The notes beneath the pieces were generated by a model that searched no databases, had not been told where the DNA came from, and saw only the letters and a list, made by a program, of their open reading frames with translations. A stretch of 64,000 nt of DNA. It comes from Branchiostoma lanceolatum (Eukaryota; Chordata; Leptocardii; Amphioxiformes; Branchiostomatidae). The position numbers and the translations under genes are program-made. Numbering within the stretch: the first letter of the stretch is position 1; every line of letters begins with the position of its first letter. Location: the NCBI RefSeq assembly GCF_035083965.1, contig NC_089739.1:6808001-6872000 (forward strand). Direction: 5' to 3'. Below are positions 13,200 to 24,829 of the stretch, in pieces.

Positions 13200-13495
13200 G
13201 GCACGGTACCGGTGGCCTTGTGGACAGGGTTGTTGACCCAGAACCTGGAGGTGCTGAGTTCGAATCCCTGACAGGCCACGATGACCTTGGGAAGGGCACT
13301 TTACACCTATTTCCTCACTCGACTCGGGTGAAAATGAGAACCAAACTTCGGCTAGGGACGTCCCTCGGATAGGACATTAAATGGAGGTCCCGTCCGTTTG
13401 AGGAGGTCGAGAGTCTCGCCTCGAGCACGTTAAAGAACCCACCACACTTATTGAAAAGAGTAAGGACCCTTCCCGTTGTGAGTCGATCAAAAAAC
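13200..13495 (+). mobile_element. tRNA-derived SINE, near full length
   Basis: The head has an A-box-like GTGGCCTTGTGGAC and a perfect B box, GAGTTCGAATCCC (13257-13269), as in a RNA polymerase III promoter. The body follows: GGGAAGGGCACTTTACAC, GGTGAAAATGAG, GGACATTAAATGGAGGTCC and CGTTAAAGAACCCACCACAC. It is not a functional tRNA gene, because the acceptor and anticodon arms do not fold. The same body occurs at 40980-41160. Confidence 0.75.
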
Positions 13496-13522
13496 AAATC
13501 TGCCCGGATATGCAGCTTGCAC

Positions 13523-13604
13523 CTAGCCTGGAGTCCAGCCTTAGCTTTGGCTCGCTCCCTACGTTGGGAGCGGGCCAAAGCTAACGAGGCTGGACTCAAG
13601 GCTA
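13523..13604. repeat. Hairpin: about 38-bp inverted repeat
   Basis: The left arm CTAGCCTGGAGTCCAGCC...GCTCCC and right arm GGGAGCGGGCC...GGCTGGACTCAAGGCTAG pair with few mismatches around a loop of about 6 bp. It is probably a small foldback element inserted at the tail of the preceding SINE. Confidence 0.75.
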
Positions 13605-14159
13605 GCTTGTACTCTTCACAGTACATACCTTGTGTGTTGCGCCATGAGGCAGTTTCCCGGAAATGCGCAATATAAACAAACAATAAGGGAAGATGCTGAA
13701 CTCTCTGAGGCATTGGACAAGAAACGGAAACCAATAACTGTTCGGCGGAATGTGAACCTTATCTGGGGCTACGGGAGACTCGGGTCATCTCACATTGACC
13801 GCTGACATTTAACATGCCCGGGTAGACTTTGCTGAAATGTAAACATTATTTCTTCATTCATGGGGGAGTAACATCGCGGAAGTTGTACATCAACACACAG
13901 TGGCCTACGCCAGTGAAGTCATCTACGGAAGGGCATTGAAGTGCAATGTGGAATATAGCTCTCATAACGTGATATAATATTGTCTTTCGTGACTTTTGCA
14001 ATGAATGCATTTCAACTAACGCCGTGCTTGATGAGCTACTTAAATCAACCTCTAGTTTCTCACCTTGTGAAAGTTTGAGTTGCTCAGTAAACTTTAAAAA
14101 AAGATAAAATCCTTCCTCCACCTTTTGGTGTGTAGGACGGAGCTCATCTCTAGATCTGT

Positions 14160-14640
14160 TTGTATAGCCCTTGGGCCATACAGTTATGGACGAACTACGT
14201 ACTTGTCTATAGCAGGGGGCTAGTCCGCCGATACATTTGGTGTGTGTTCAACTACCATACTCTTTCTCATAAGTGCTGAGTGTGCTAAGCACTTGGAAAA
14301 AACAGTACTGCGTGTGCTAATTTTAAAGTCTCTGGTATGACACGCGTACGGTCGGGATTTGAGCGAGTAGTCTCCCCGCGACAAGGATATTGCATCGGTC
14401 GCCAAGGGATGTCTCTGTAGCTCAACTGGTAGCAGCCTCACAGTTGAGCTCCTGGTTCCAACTAGTTGCAATCTGGGTCAGGACATCTCGGTTGGGGCTG
14501 CACCCGTCGTTCGGAAGGGACGTAAAATTGGGTTCCCGTGTTCGAGGAGGAAAGGGCCAGCAACCCCTCCCTGTAAAAATCTACCCTTCTACAGAAACAG
14601 CAAGGAAACTTGCTGACCTATGCACAACTAGGTACTTCAA
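14160..14640 (+). mobile_element. Composite SINE region with tRNA-like promoter
   Basis: 14167-14290 repeats the element seen at 8.2 kb (GCCCTTGGGCCATACAG, GGGGGCTAGTCC, AAGTGCTGAGTG). From 14408 a tRNA-like head follows: A box TAGCTCAACTGGTAG and B-box-like GGTTCCAACTAG. The downstream body has no coding frame. It cannot fold as a complete tRNA, so a SINE is the best call. Confidence 0.6.
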
Positions 14641-14649
14641 GGTGACTGC

Positions 14650-15650
14650 ACACGTCAGTGCATCGTCATCGGGGCTTCTAGTTAAACGCATTACTTTGAT
14701 CCGTACTACTTTGATGTTATCAAACAACGAATATCCACAGTGAGACGCTGCGTGAACATTGTTTCCTTTATGGTTCACGGCTCAGGTTATGCACTTCTTC
14801 CTTTTCATTTCTTGACATCAGACTTCTGAGAAGTATCGATTTTTGCTGACGAAAATCTCAAGTGTCGATGAGAGTCAAGCATCTGAGACAACATTCCTCA
14901 AATAGAACACCATTGAAAGTAATCATCTGGTTTGGTTCTGACGAGGAAATACAACCACTGATTATTGGGATGTGAATTCCCAACCATAGGATATGTAAGC
15001 TTTGAAGAACGAGTATTGATTCAGGAACTGAACATTAGGTTCAATTTGTGAAGTCTCTGCCTATTTGTGCAGTCTCTACCTCCGAGTAAAGAGGATGTAC
15101 GGAGAAGTGATGATAGATGTTTGCCTGGGAGATGAAACATGGCGAACTGGGAAATAAGCGGGTGTACACTTCAAAAGGAACCGGGGTTAACATCAGGGGG
15201 GATTGATTTCAACTCGTGCAGGAAATAATCATTGGTGTCCGCGGCTCAAAGGCGTTGTACGTTAACCGTGATCTTCATATAGAATTTCGGGCTGAAGATA
15301 TTGTTTATAGTTGGTGAATATGCATTTGTACAAGTCTGTTTGGTATATATATATATACTTTTGTCTTTAGGATGAAAATGTAATGCGAAAGTACAGTATT
15401 AATCTGTTAGAAATGTGTACACCGCTTCGTGATCATGGATCAGATTAAAAGCGCCACCTACCGAAATAGCTTGGAAGTAAGTTCGAGTAATAAGCCAAAC
15501 GTCATCCCTGTAACGATTGGTTTTGGCGACGCCTCAGGAGCGGAGGCATTTTTACTGTATAACTTTGAGGTTTGCTACTTCATAATTCCTCACTCTACGA
15601 CTGATAAACTAACAGCAAAACAATTCAAACACGTAAAACATATTTCATTC
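14650..15650. other. Intergenic, nothing recognised
   Basis: No supported gene. A short TA run lies near 15345. This is the downstream flank of the glucan-binding protein gene. Confidence 0.5.
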
Positions 15651-15655
15651 AGTTG

Positions 15656-15661
15656 TTTATT
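15656..15661 (-). terminator. Poly(A) signal of the glucan-binding protein gene
   Basis: TTTATT on the plus strand reads AATAAA in the gene direction, about 37 nt after the stop codon at 15698-15700. It implies a very short 3' UTR. Confidence 0.7.
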
Positions 15662-15697
15662 ACAGAGACAGAATTAAGACTGGTGACCATCTTACAA

Positions 15698-18600
15698 TTA
15701 GTACTTCCAGACACGGATGGTCTTGACTTGCAGGGCGGCGTCCTCTCCATTGTTGACGTCGGCGTTCCAAGTCGGGTACCACTGGTTCTTGGCCATCCAG
15801 AAGTCCTTAAAGGCGGTGGGGGATTCGTTGTTCCACGGCTTGCCCGACGAGAAGGTGTCCTGATCGCTGAAGAAGCCGTTGGTTCCGCCCACAGCAAGAT
15901 TCAGGATGATGTAGAACTGAGCAAACAATAATGGCGTTTAAAAAAGGTTTTGGCGATGTGTATGTTTCATTATGTGTGTGATTCGTTCTTCCACGACGGC
16001 TTGCCCGACGCAAAGGTGTCCTGGTCGCTGAAAAACCCGTTGGTTCCGCCCTCAGCAAGATTCAGGATGATGTAGAACTGGGAAAACAAAAGTGGTGTTT
16101 AAAAAAGGTTTTGGCGATGTGTTTCATGATGTGTGTAGGACTCGCGGTTCCACGGCTTGCCCGACGCGAAGGTGTCCTGGTCGCTGAAGAACCCGTTGGT
16201 TCCGCCCACGGCAAGGTTCAGGATGATGTCGAACTGAGAAAACAAGAGTGGTGTTTAAAAAGGTTTTGGCGATGTGTTTCATGATGTGTGTGGGACTCTC
16301 GGTTCCACGGCTTGCCCGACGAGAAGGTGTCTTGGTCGCTGAATATTCCGTTGGTTCCGCCCACGGCAAGGTTCAGGATGATGTAGAACTGAGGAAATAA
16401 GACTGGTGTTAAAAAAAGGTATTGGCGACGTGTGGTTTTTCGTTGAGGGCAATGTATATTTTTTAGGGATTTTCTGGCAAATGCGTCATGGTAAGCCAGT
16501 TCTCTATCTAGTGCCAGGAAATATTGATCACATTTCCATACATTCTATAATGTGCCAATGATTTCCATGAAATTTCTTGTACCAAATTGTACATGGAATG
16601 ATGTCAAGTCACTGTTGGGAAAGATATAAATTGTGATTTACCGTCAGGTCCTGTTTAGACTGATAGCTCCGAAGGAATAAGTTACCTCTTGGTCGAAAGG
16701 AACTAGTTTGCTATCCGAGTACTGCCAGGGATTGTGGGTATCTGCCCCCTGCTTCTGCGAGAACTCGCCCAACTCCCAGAATCCTCCGGGGCCGGGGTCA
16801 ACCTTCATGATCTCCTGGTCGTCAAGGAAGAACCTGGGACAAGGGCGGTCAAGGTCATTTGAAAATGAGTCGTCTGCATAGATTGATATGGAATAAACGT
16901 ACTAAACATAGCCGATGCTTAATGCTTAATGACTCTGGTTTTGCTTGTGCGACCTTTAATGCTTGCTTGTTTGTTTGTTTGTTTGTTTGTTGGATGCACT
17001 GATGACTTACGTCAAGTCGTTTTCAGTCCACTCCAAGCCCCATTTGTGGAAGCGGTCTCCGAACGTTTCTCCGCTCAGAGTTCTGAAAATAAAGACAAAA
17101 CAACAGTTTCGGTGAAAATGACTGCCTGTTAAGAGAGTTAGCAAGTGTTGGAACATCTAAGCAAAATGAAGGTACAAAAGGATAAAATCCATTGCAACCA
17201 TGCGAATATCTGAAATTTTACAGCTAACCAAATCACTTTTAAGGATGACTTAGGTGAGTTATGAAATATATTGCAGTAATTCATTGGCGCTCACTTGATC
17301 ACGTGGGTCTTTTCGTATCCGTTGACTGGCCAGTAGGGACCCCAGTGCATTGTGGTCCCCATGGAGTCCACGCCGATGGGCACGCCCTGTGCGTTGCGTG
17401 CGTTCTTGTTCCCGCGAGCTTCCATGAGATCGATCTCTCCAGATGCCGGCCACTGCCCATAAAAGTTGTGCTTGGGCAACATCCAGATAGCTAAAATGAA
17501 TGACAGAAAGTTTCAGACATTCGCGGAATTTTTTTTCCATTTCAAAACTGTTGCTTGTTCAGATCATTGTAATGCCTTTGCACTCATTTAGTCATGAGTG
17601 GTGATAACAGCAAAAAATTTTTATTTATCAATCAATCAATCAATCAATCCATTCATTGATTTATAGCTGACGTGTGATCACGTGCCCTAAATGTTTGATC
17701 ATTCGAACATGACTTCCTTCCAAGACGACTGTGTCACAGATGACGAAACATTGCTTGACCATCGACAAGCCACAAATACATGTGACAATTCTCCAAGCAG
17801 AGGTTACGGTGGGAGTGGGGCTGGTAGTGACCGCGATGTTTTTGGTCTGCCTCGCTCGTGGATGGAGGCAGACCCCCAAAATCGCAGCCATTACTAGGAG
17901 AATTGCTTTTTGTGTTTGATAGGACTTTGTTACGATACACGGACATTTGAACCTGAAGGCGACGGTGTTACATGGCAAAACATTGTTGAATTGTGTTGTG
18001 CTGGAATACAGTTTAACCAACGACGTCAAGCCACAAAGAAGTAACACGGACATTACCTGGCCAGAGCCAGTCACCAGTAGGCAGTTTGGCCTCCACCTCG
18101 ATCTTGCCGTACTTGAAGGCGAAGCTGTTGATGGTGCGCAGACGGGCAGACCGGGCGGGGTTGATGTAGTTTGTCCCCGTACCCTGACGCGAGCAGCCGT
18201 AGAAGGCATTGCCGGTACACTGGTCAGCCGGGGACATGCCTGGAAGGGGTTGAGTGGGGTGATAGTAGTGTGAGTCACAAACAAACTTATCACAGCGCAC
18301 GTTTGTGGAGGTTAGACATCCAGGTAAACAATGCTCTAGATAGATTACGGAGATTACTTTCGGACATCCATCACTCTTTTTCAGCTCCATTCTAGTGACT
18401 GGAAGTAATTTCTGTAATTTATCTAGTAGTAGAGTTTGAATTGTTTATGATTATTACAGGGCACATCAGCTAAGCCTGAGAGACCATCGTGCAAGTGTTC
18501 GTTTTTTGTTTTTATTAGTACACAGAAGAACGTAAAATAAGTTATGCCTTTGTTCAAACTTGTGTTATGTTATATTACTATTTAACTATTTCCTGTGGTT

Positions 18601-21525
18601 TAGGAAGGCTTCAGGTATTTATCATTGCCTGTTTATATTTTTGCGTATGGAAAATGAATTATTAAACAAAAATTATGACTGGATTTCTACGACCTTTGTT
18701 GAAGTTACTACTTGAACTTACAACAACATCCACTCACCCCAGATGTCCACTAGCTCACTGGACAGGGCCGCCTCGCCAAGCTTGTCTGCCGTCAGAGTCG
18801 GCTTGATGAAGAGAGTGTTGTCACGGACGTAGCTGTTGGAACGGTTGTTGACGTACATCTGGAACTCCCAGTTCTATTGGATGAAAATAAGCACGTATTG
18901 AACGCGTGGCAATCACGTGATAGCCATATACATCTGTGACTGGTAATTCTAGGATGATGACACGTGATTATCACGTGGTCAGCAGAGCTATATAAACTGA
19001 AATTGTGCGGATGTGGGAATGTGATCATCACATGATCACACAACGTTCTTGGGAGCCTAAACAAACTTTCATGTGGCCATGTGATTGGCACGTGATCATC
19101 ACGTGATTACTACCTAACTATCAATCACTGTACAAATGATATCATTTGGGGCTTCTTACCCCTCCTCCGCTCATGGTCAGCTCGTGTTGCCAGCGGTCGA
19201 AATCCAGCTTGTCCCAGTTCTCTTCGAAGATCAGCCCGTTGCATGGCGCGATGGTCATGTCGCAAGCGGCGTCACAGGGGTAATCCTTACAGTTGGCAGC
19301 GACTCCCACTACAGTGCCTGGGGACATATATGTATAAACTTGATTTCAGCATTTGAATGTTTAGTTCGATATCTCAGCCATATATACTAGCAGGTTTAGA
19401 TACACAGGTTCAAATTCTGCATTTTCTGCAACCCCCACGGCGCCATTCACCAATATTAATATGGCGGCGTCCTGAGACATTGGGGACATTGCATGTATGA
19501 AATTAAGATAAATGAATGAATGAATGAATGAAACAATGAATGAATGAATGACTTACCTCCCGTGAGTCCACCGGTTATTCCTCCTGTGATCCCACCGGTT
19601 GTCCCACCGGTGGTCCCACCCGTGGTCCCACCGGTTGTCCCGCCGGTTGTCCCACCGGAAGTACCTCCGGAGATACCGCCGGAAATGCCGCCCGATGGCG
19701 CGGCGGTGGTTGTGGTTTGCGCGGCAGTTGTTGCGCCCTGTGTGGTGGTTGTGGCCTGGGTAGTCGTTGTAGCTGAAAATACATTTCATGTTACTCTAAG
19801 ACGGTGTTTTTTATTGATTCCGTGACACATTTTTCGCGTAGTCATCCTTTTAAAACTGCATGAGCGTTTGTATGATTCTCACAACATATATTGATTGGCT
19901 CATAAGACTCACCCTTTTCTTATGGAAAAAGTAAAACTTTGACACTGCATGTGTAGCCCTGTCCTTTGACAAAACTTAAACGTAATTCCTCTGTCCCATA
20001 TCAACTTATATCAACAATTCGACCAATAATCACTAACGTTACACTTAATATCGACTGTTGTATAATGTAGGAGACATGAATTCAAGATCTGATGTCAATC
20101 AGGCATATTTGTGTTAGATTGCATGAAATATGATATTTGTATGAAAATATGGAACATAGGAATGCATTGCATGTTCATGTATTATAAAGTAAAGTCAAAG
20201 CGGTTTAATAATGACTATACCAGTCCAATAAATAAATAAATTGGTAAATTCTATCTTCAAGTTTTTTGTTTGCTGTTTGAAGCAGGGTCGAACTACTTAC
20301 GTGAGGGGACCGTCCACGACTGTTCCGTCTTCTGGTAGCCTCCACTACTGTGAATGACCAGGATCCAGTAGTAAATGGTTTGTCCCGGTCGCACGGTGAT
20401 GCCTTGGTCTTCGTAGACAAACGCGCCACCTGTGAAAGAGATGCCGAATTGCAGTCAATGTTGAAATGGAATCATAATTAGGCCCCCATTCCACCAGACG
20501 GCGATCGCGCTGCGACCTAAATTGGACTTGTGTGGCCATTGACTGTGTATTCATAATTGAAATAGCATACAAAATGTGAAAGTATGACTGAGAAACAAAC
20601 CACAGTCATAAAAGCGTAAAAAAGATTCATTTTTTATCTGTGAAATTCGTTGAGCGCTCTGTCAAGTCGCTCGGTATCTGTATCTGTATAGCCGGTATAA
20701 CCGCCCTTCGGCGTAACACACCAGCTTCGCGGGCACGCGGCGCGGTAGCAGCGAGGTCGCAGCTCTAAAGGAATTGGGGTGAAAGGGGCAAACAAAAATG
20801 TCTTCAAATAGTCCGGAACCATTTCCATTAAGGACAGGCATAAGATAGCATCCATAGCAGGCTCTGAACCGGCTTTTCGGGGGGCTAAATAATACACCTT
20901 TTTCAGCCAGCCCGTAACCATCAGCCACCCCCGAAACCATTTTGCCGGTGGCTGATGGTTACAGACTGGCTGCAAAAGGTGTATTATTTAGCCCCCAAAA
21001 AGGCCGGTTCAGAGCCTGCTATGGAGGCTAGGCATAAGACTCCTTTCACAGCCTTGTCCCAACTGATGATCAGCCTTTTCTGATGGCCGGGTACCAGGTT
21101 AGAATCAGAAGTGTGACCTTACCTGACTTATCGACGATGTCGATGTTGTACTGCCCCGCGGCGACCCCAGCAAGCGGTGTGTCAATGTTGAAATGCAGGC
21201 CCACCAGGACCACGCCGTTGGTGTCTGGAAAAGGAAAATAAGGAACGTCAGAATGGGTGGTAGAATATGATCTACCCATGTGTGATACGCAAAATTCTAG
21301 TCTCTAGCATTAGACGTACAAATCTAATCTAAAGTAGAGTCAAAATACAACATTTGACTTTTCATACTTGCATGAATTCAAATTCAAACTACAGCTGTTT
21401 AACGAATACCAACCTGTGTACGAGATCCGGAGTCCCTGCGGTGACATCATCTCGAACACAGGGTCCCGCACGGTATACTGTGCGCATGCGCAGGAGATCA
21501 GCACCAACACATATAACACAATCAT
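15698..21525 (-). CDS. Beta-1,3-glucan-binding protein / GH16 beta-1,3-glucanase
   Basis: Coding exons in gene order: 21414-21525, 21123-21224, 20301-20429, 19557-19772, 19160-19317, 18738-18873, 18057-18239, 17295-17490, 17011-17082, 16686-16833, 15698-15916. They total 1,671 nt and 556 residues, all phases closing. Residues 1-15 form a signal peptide (hydrophobic, SCACA before Q16). Residues about 17-114 match the N-terminal CBM39 beta-glucan recognition domain. A Thr/Gly-repeat linker follows (115-186). From about 187 the protein is a GH16 domain containing GLIFEENWDKLDFDRWQHEL and the site GEIDLMEARGN with E364, D366 and E369. Insect GNBPs often lack these acids, so this protein may hydrolyse beta-1,3-glucan as well as bind it. 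It is probably secreted and used in digestion or innate recognition of fungal or algal glucan. The start is the first ATG after the splice; the exon upstream is non-coding. Confidence 0.93.
15960..16388 (-). pseudogene. Three tandem partial copies of the last exon (decoy acceptors)
   Basis: In the last intron, acceptor-like CAG sites precede near-copies of the first 110-120 nt of the terminal exon. Copies start at 16388, 16233 and 16077; the real exon starts at 15916 (spacings 155, 156, 161). Each copy begins F-Y/D-I-I-L-N-L-A and retains the GGTNG...FSDQDTF stretch, then loses the rest of the exon at the SGKPWN region and runs into intron sequence. No donor follows. Splicing to any of them gives an early stop, and the copy at 16077 also has V to E after NLA. 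They are most likely dead duplications but could supply alternative truncated C termini. Confidence 0.85.
18914..19105. promoter_or_regulatory. Cluster of five CACGTG E-boxes in an intron
   Basis: CACGTG occurs at 18914, 18961, 18972, 19089 and 19100, mostly as TCACGTGA or close variants, within the intron between 18874 and 19159. CATGTG/CACATG variants lie between them. TCACGTGA is the type of site bound by bHLH-ZIP factors (MiT/TFE, USF). Binding is inferred, not shown. Confidence 0.5.
19557..19772 (-). repeat. Exon 5 (coding order 4): Thr-rich then GGT/GGI repeat linker
   Basis: This 216-nt exon encodes only the linker between CBM39 and GH16. A Thr/Gln/Ala-rich part (likely O-glycosylated) is followed by about eleven G-G-x-(T/S) triplets such as TGGTTGGTT. 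At DNA level it is a 12/15-bp GGTGGGACC-type minisatellite, so allele length is likely to vary. The donor GGAG|GTAAGT is followed by an ATGA microsatellite (19511-19550). Confidence 0.85.
20478..20745 (+). repeat. Dispersed repeats in glucan-binding gene intron
   Basis: 20478-20670 shares AAACCACA..AAAGCGTAAAAA..GATT and TGAAATTCGTT.AGC.C.CTGTCAA with the element at 60717-60985. It is followed directly by a copy of the ATAGCCGGTATAACCGCC repeat (20690-20733). Non-coding. Confidence 0.65.
20846..21029. mobile_element. Palindromic element with 10-bp flanking repeat (MULE-like MITE)
   Basis: Two arms of about 80 bp (left TCCATAGCAGGCTCTGAACC..., right ...GGTTCAGAGCCTGCTATGGA) pair almost completely around a loop of roughly 15 bp. 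AGGCATAAGA occurs at 20836-20845 and 21030-21039 immediately outside the palindrome and looks like a 10-bp target-site duplication. That duplication length is typical of Mutator-like elements. It lies inside an intron of the glucan-binding gene. Confidence 0.75.
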
Positions 21526-21712
21526 CTTGCCTGAAAAATACAAAATAAAAAAACAGACTATTTCCTTATGATTCTTATGATTTCATTTTGTGTTGTTGGC
21601 AATTTCCCCTCAGTGAGGATATGGCGTGGAAAGTATTATCAGCAAAACATGTGTTTTGTTTCTTATCTTAGCTAGACAATAATGTTGTTTATTTAAAGCA
21701 CCTTTTTACGCC

Positions 21713-21785
21713 TGTATCTGCATTTATATAGCCGGTATAACCGCACTTCTGTGTAACACACCAGCTTCACGGGTGCACGGTGCGG
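21713..21785 (+). repeat. Dispersed repeat copy (ATAGCCGGTATAACCGC family)
   Basis: Contains CATTTATATAGCCGGTATAA then GTGTAACACACCAGCTTCAC, the same family as at 10.65 kb and 20.69 kb. It lies in the first intron of the glucan-binding gene. Confidence 0.7.
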
Positions 21786-22440
21786 CAGCAGCTGCTTATA
21801 TTACACTGAATGTACTGTCACACCTAACCTTTGCACATCTAACTGTAAGCGTTGTTTAAAGCTATCTAGTGAAGACGTCCAATGAACAGTCACAAATGCA
21901 GCCTTTGCTCTGTCAATAGCCACGTCAAGACGAATTTGTTTAGAATTACCGTTCACAAGACTACTGACGAGACAAAATGAAACAGACTAAAATAAGAAAT
22001 CTTTTTGAGGATTAAAAAATATCCAAGATGGCATCCACGCTACGTACAACTGTGTTTCCATGGAAATCTGGAGACTGTATTTGCACTTGACTATATAAGA
22101 CCATATGTTTTGTAGTATACACCATACGTCGTCACAAAACTTGCTTGTTACGTTGGTTTCTTTTAAAATTGTGAACCAGCGTACAAGACATTGCCCGAAT
22201 ACCACAACTAACATGATTGTATAAACGTCGAAGAAACCAGATGGCATAAAAGCATGTACAGTATGGCTTAGTATTTAGTTTTAAAGACCGATACATTTCA
22301 AGGGCCAAGGGCCCAAAATGACAAAAAAAAGTACAATACAAACTTTTGCAGCACAAAACAAAACAAAACAAAACCCATTCCCATGAATAAAACATTCTTA
22401 AAGCTAAAGACCTTGATAAATAAAGAGAACAATAACTTAC

Positions 22441-22499
22441 CTTTGGGTGCTCTGACTGTAGAAGTAACAAAGCTGCACTGATCAGTTATATGTCTGACT
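22441..22499 (-). other. Non-coding first exon of the glucan-binding protein gene
   Basis: The exon ends CACCCAAAG before GTAAGTTATT and joins exon 2 at 21530, where TTTTTCAG precedes GCAAGATG. The 5' UTR is then only about 64 nt. The 5' end is placed at an initiator TCAGTC with its A at 22499. Confidence 0.7.
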
Positions 22500-22524
22500 G
22501 ACGTGTATGAGAAGCGCTATGTCC

Positions 22525-22532
22525 TTTATATA
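22525..22532 (-). promoter_or_regulatory. TATA box of the glucan-binding protein gene
   Basis: TATATAAA in the gene direction lies 33 bp upstream of the initiator A at 22499, close to the usual TATA-to-start spacing. A TATA promoter fits a tissue-restricted or inducible gene. Confidence 0.7.
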
Positions 22533-24040
22533 GGTCTGCTAATTGACTCAGGATATTTGCTCTACCTGTGATATCAGTAGTGCTTCCGAACATTGATCAT
22601 CCACAAGGACGATTATGGTATATCGTCTCTTATAGCCCCTCCCATATGTGTGTGTGTGTGTCCAGACTAAATGATATTCAGTGCCTTCAAAGAAAACACC
22701 TAACGCAATACGATTAGATGACGACCATACTTAGAGTTAGTTACTAGGTTCTGTTATGTTTTTTTTTATTTGTACATGTACATGCTCACATGATGCATTA
22801 ACGTAGGTTTAATTATAACTACATGACTGCATATAATCATAAGGTTATTGCAAAGTCACGCTCAAATGTTTGGCATGACCAATGTAGATTATAGAAAGTA
22901 TTTGCAAGCATGACTTTGCAACGAACCTTATTGCCAAGTCATTCTCGAATACCTTCTATAGGAACACTGCGCTCTAAGAAGAATAAAACGAATACCCATT
23001 CGCTTAGTTACTTTTCAAACGACGGAAATAGTAATATACACTGTAACTTAGCCTGTTCAGCTTCAAATTCAAAATTTGTGATTTTTTACAATAATTTTTA
23101 CAAGGTAAGTGTGCGGCTAAATCTACGACGACCTGTCATTTGTTGAACGAGCGAAAGTTGACCTTCCATCACAACAGAAGAATATAATTCTTGTATCCGT
23201 GATCCTGCTTTAGTGTTCTTGAAACTTGTGAAACCTTAACGCAAAAAGAAAGGTGCTAGTATGTATGTATGTATGTATATGTGTCTTTTTATGTGTGATT
23301 GGGTACGTGTATGCGTGTGCGTATGTGCATTATTGTCAAGTTATATGGACGTTGACAATTTCTCGCCGATATTTGCAATCAATAGTTCACAGGTTTAACA
23401 GTTCAAACTGGTACCTGTCTGACTTCAGGCATCCTTAGACATTTTGTCCTGACATCCATTTGTAGAGCCCACCCCTAGTTATCAAAATAGTGTCTTAATC
23501 CATGTAGTTTAGAATTCTAGTAATTTGACAATGTATCTGCTGGTGTGTTACGCCAAAGGGCGGTTATATCGGCTATACAAATACAGATCTGTATACTATC
23601 CTTTTGTTGTGACCTATACTTAAATGTGTACAATAAAGGTCTTCATTTATTCTTATTCACCATCATCATATCTTGTCGCCCCAGTTCTGTATCCATTGCC
23701 GGGCTGTCTGGTTGGTTTCTCGTAAACGTTGTGTCTTATTGCATCATTGTAACGTTAGGGTCCGTGTGAGTTTACCACCTGGATAAATGTTATACAGGTT
23801 ATCCTAACCGGTGTTATCATGAATTACAAAGGACGATGTTGGTACGTCATTGTTTACGGAGTCATTATAGTACGGTTCGGTGATAGCCCCAGGTTTTGTG
23901 AATGGTACCTTTATCGTTATGTACATTTGTGGGGCGTACACTGTGTATGTTCAGTTAGGTGGGGATATTTCCATTATCATGATAATGTCGAAGGGCTGAC
24001 CGAGAGGCCAATGGCATTATGTCATGTTTATGGAATATGT

Positions 24041-24330
<290 letters not shown>

Positions 24331-24469
24331 ATGTCGTATGTGTTTGTGAGCACCAATCAAATCGTGTTAAACTAAGTGGCTCTGCCTTGCGCTCAAGCTC
24401 ATACAAAATGCACCTTAAAGTACAATCCACACAACTTGCAGCATTTCCAAATGATAATTGGATTTATCT

Positions 24470-24501
<32 letters not shown>

Positions 24502-24829
24502 ATTGATTGATTGATTAATAGACAGACAAAAGACCATTGCATTTGTCTTCTTGTTTCACACAGTGCGTCGACGTTCTTACTTTGTTTGCTATAGAAATGT
24601 TAAGCATTGCTTTGTTTGCCACAACAAATTCAGCGTGTAATTAATCAATATTCAATTCTCCACCTCACGAAAAAATCTTAGTAAAGGGAATCAGGTCACT
24701 AGGTCATTGGAAAATAAAGTTCTTGGAGGATGAAACGCTGCTACTTTCTATGGAAGTGCTCAAAATCAAAACAACACTGACTATTGAATCGACATTGGTA
24801 AGCTGTAGACTTGGTAAGACTCAGTGGTA

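Noticed and set aside
13200-13280. A tRNA gene suggested by the perfect B box
   Set aside because: The cloverleaf does not fold and a SINE body follows, so it is a SINE. The same applies at 14408 and 54000-54075.
15649-16369. Minus frames rich in PTG/ARG repeats over the last glucan-binding exon
   Set aside because: Out-of-frame readings of the tandem exon copies.
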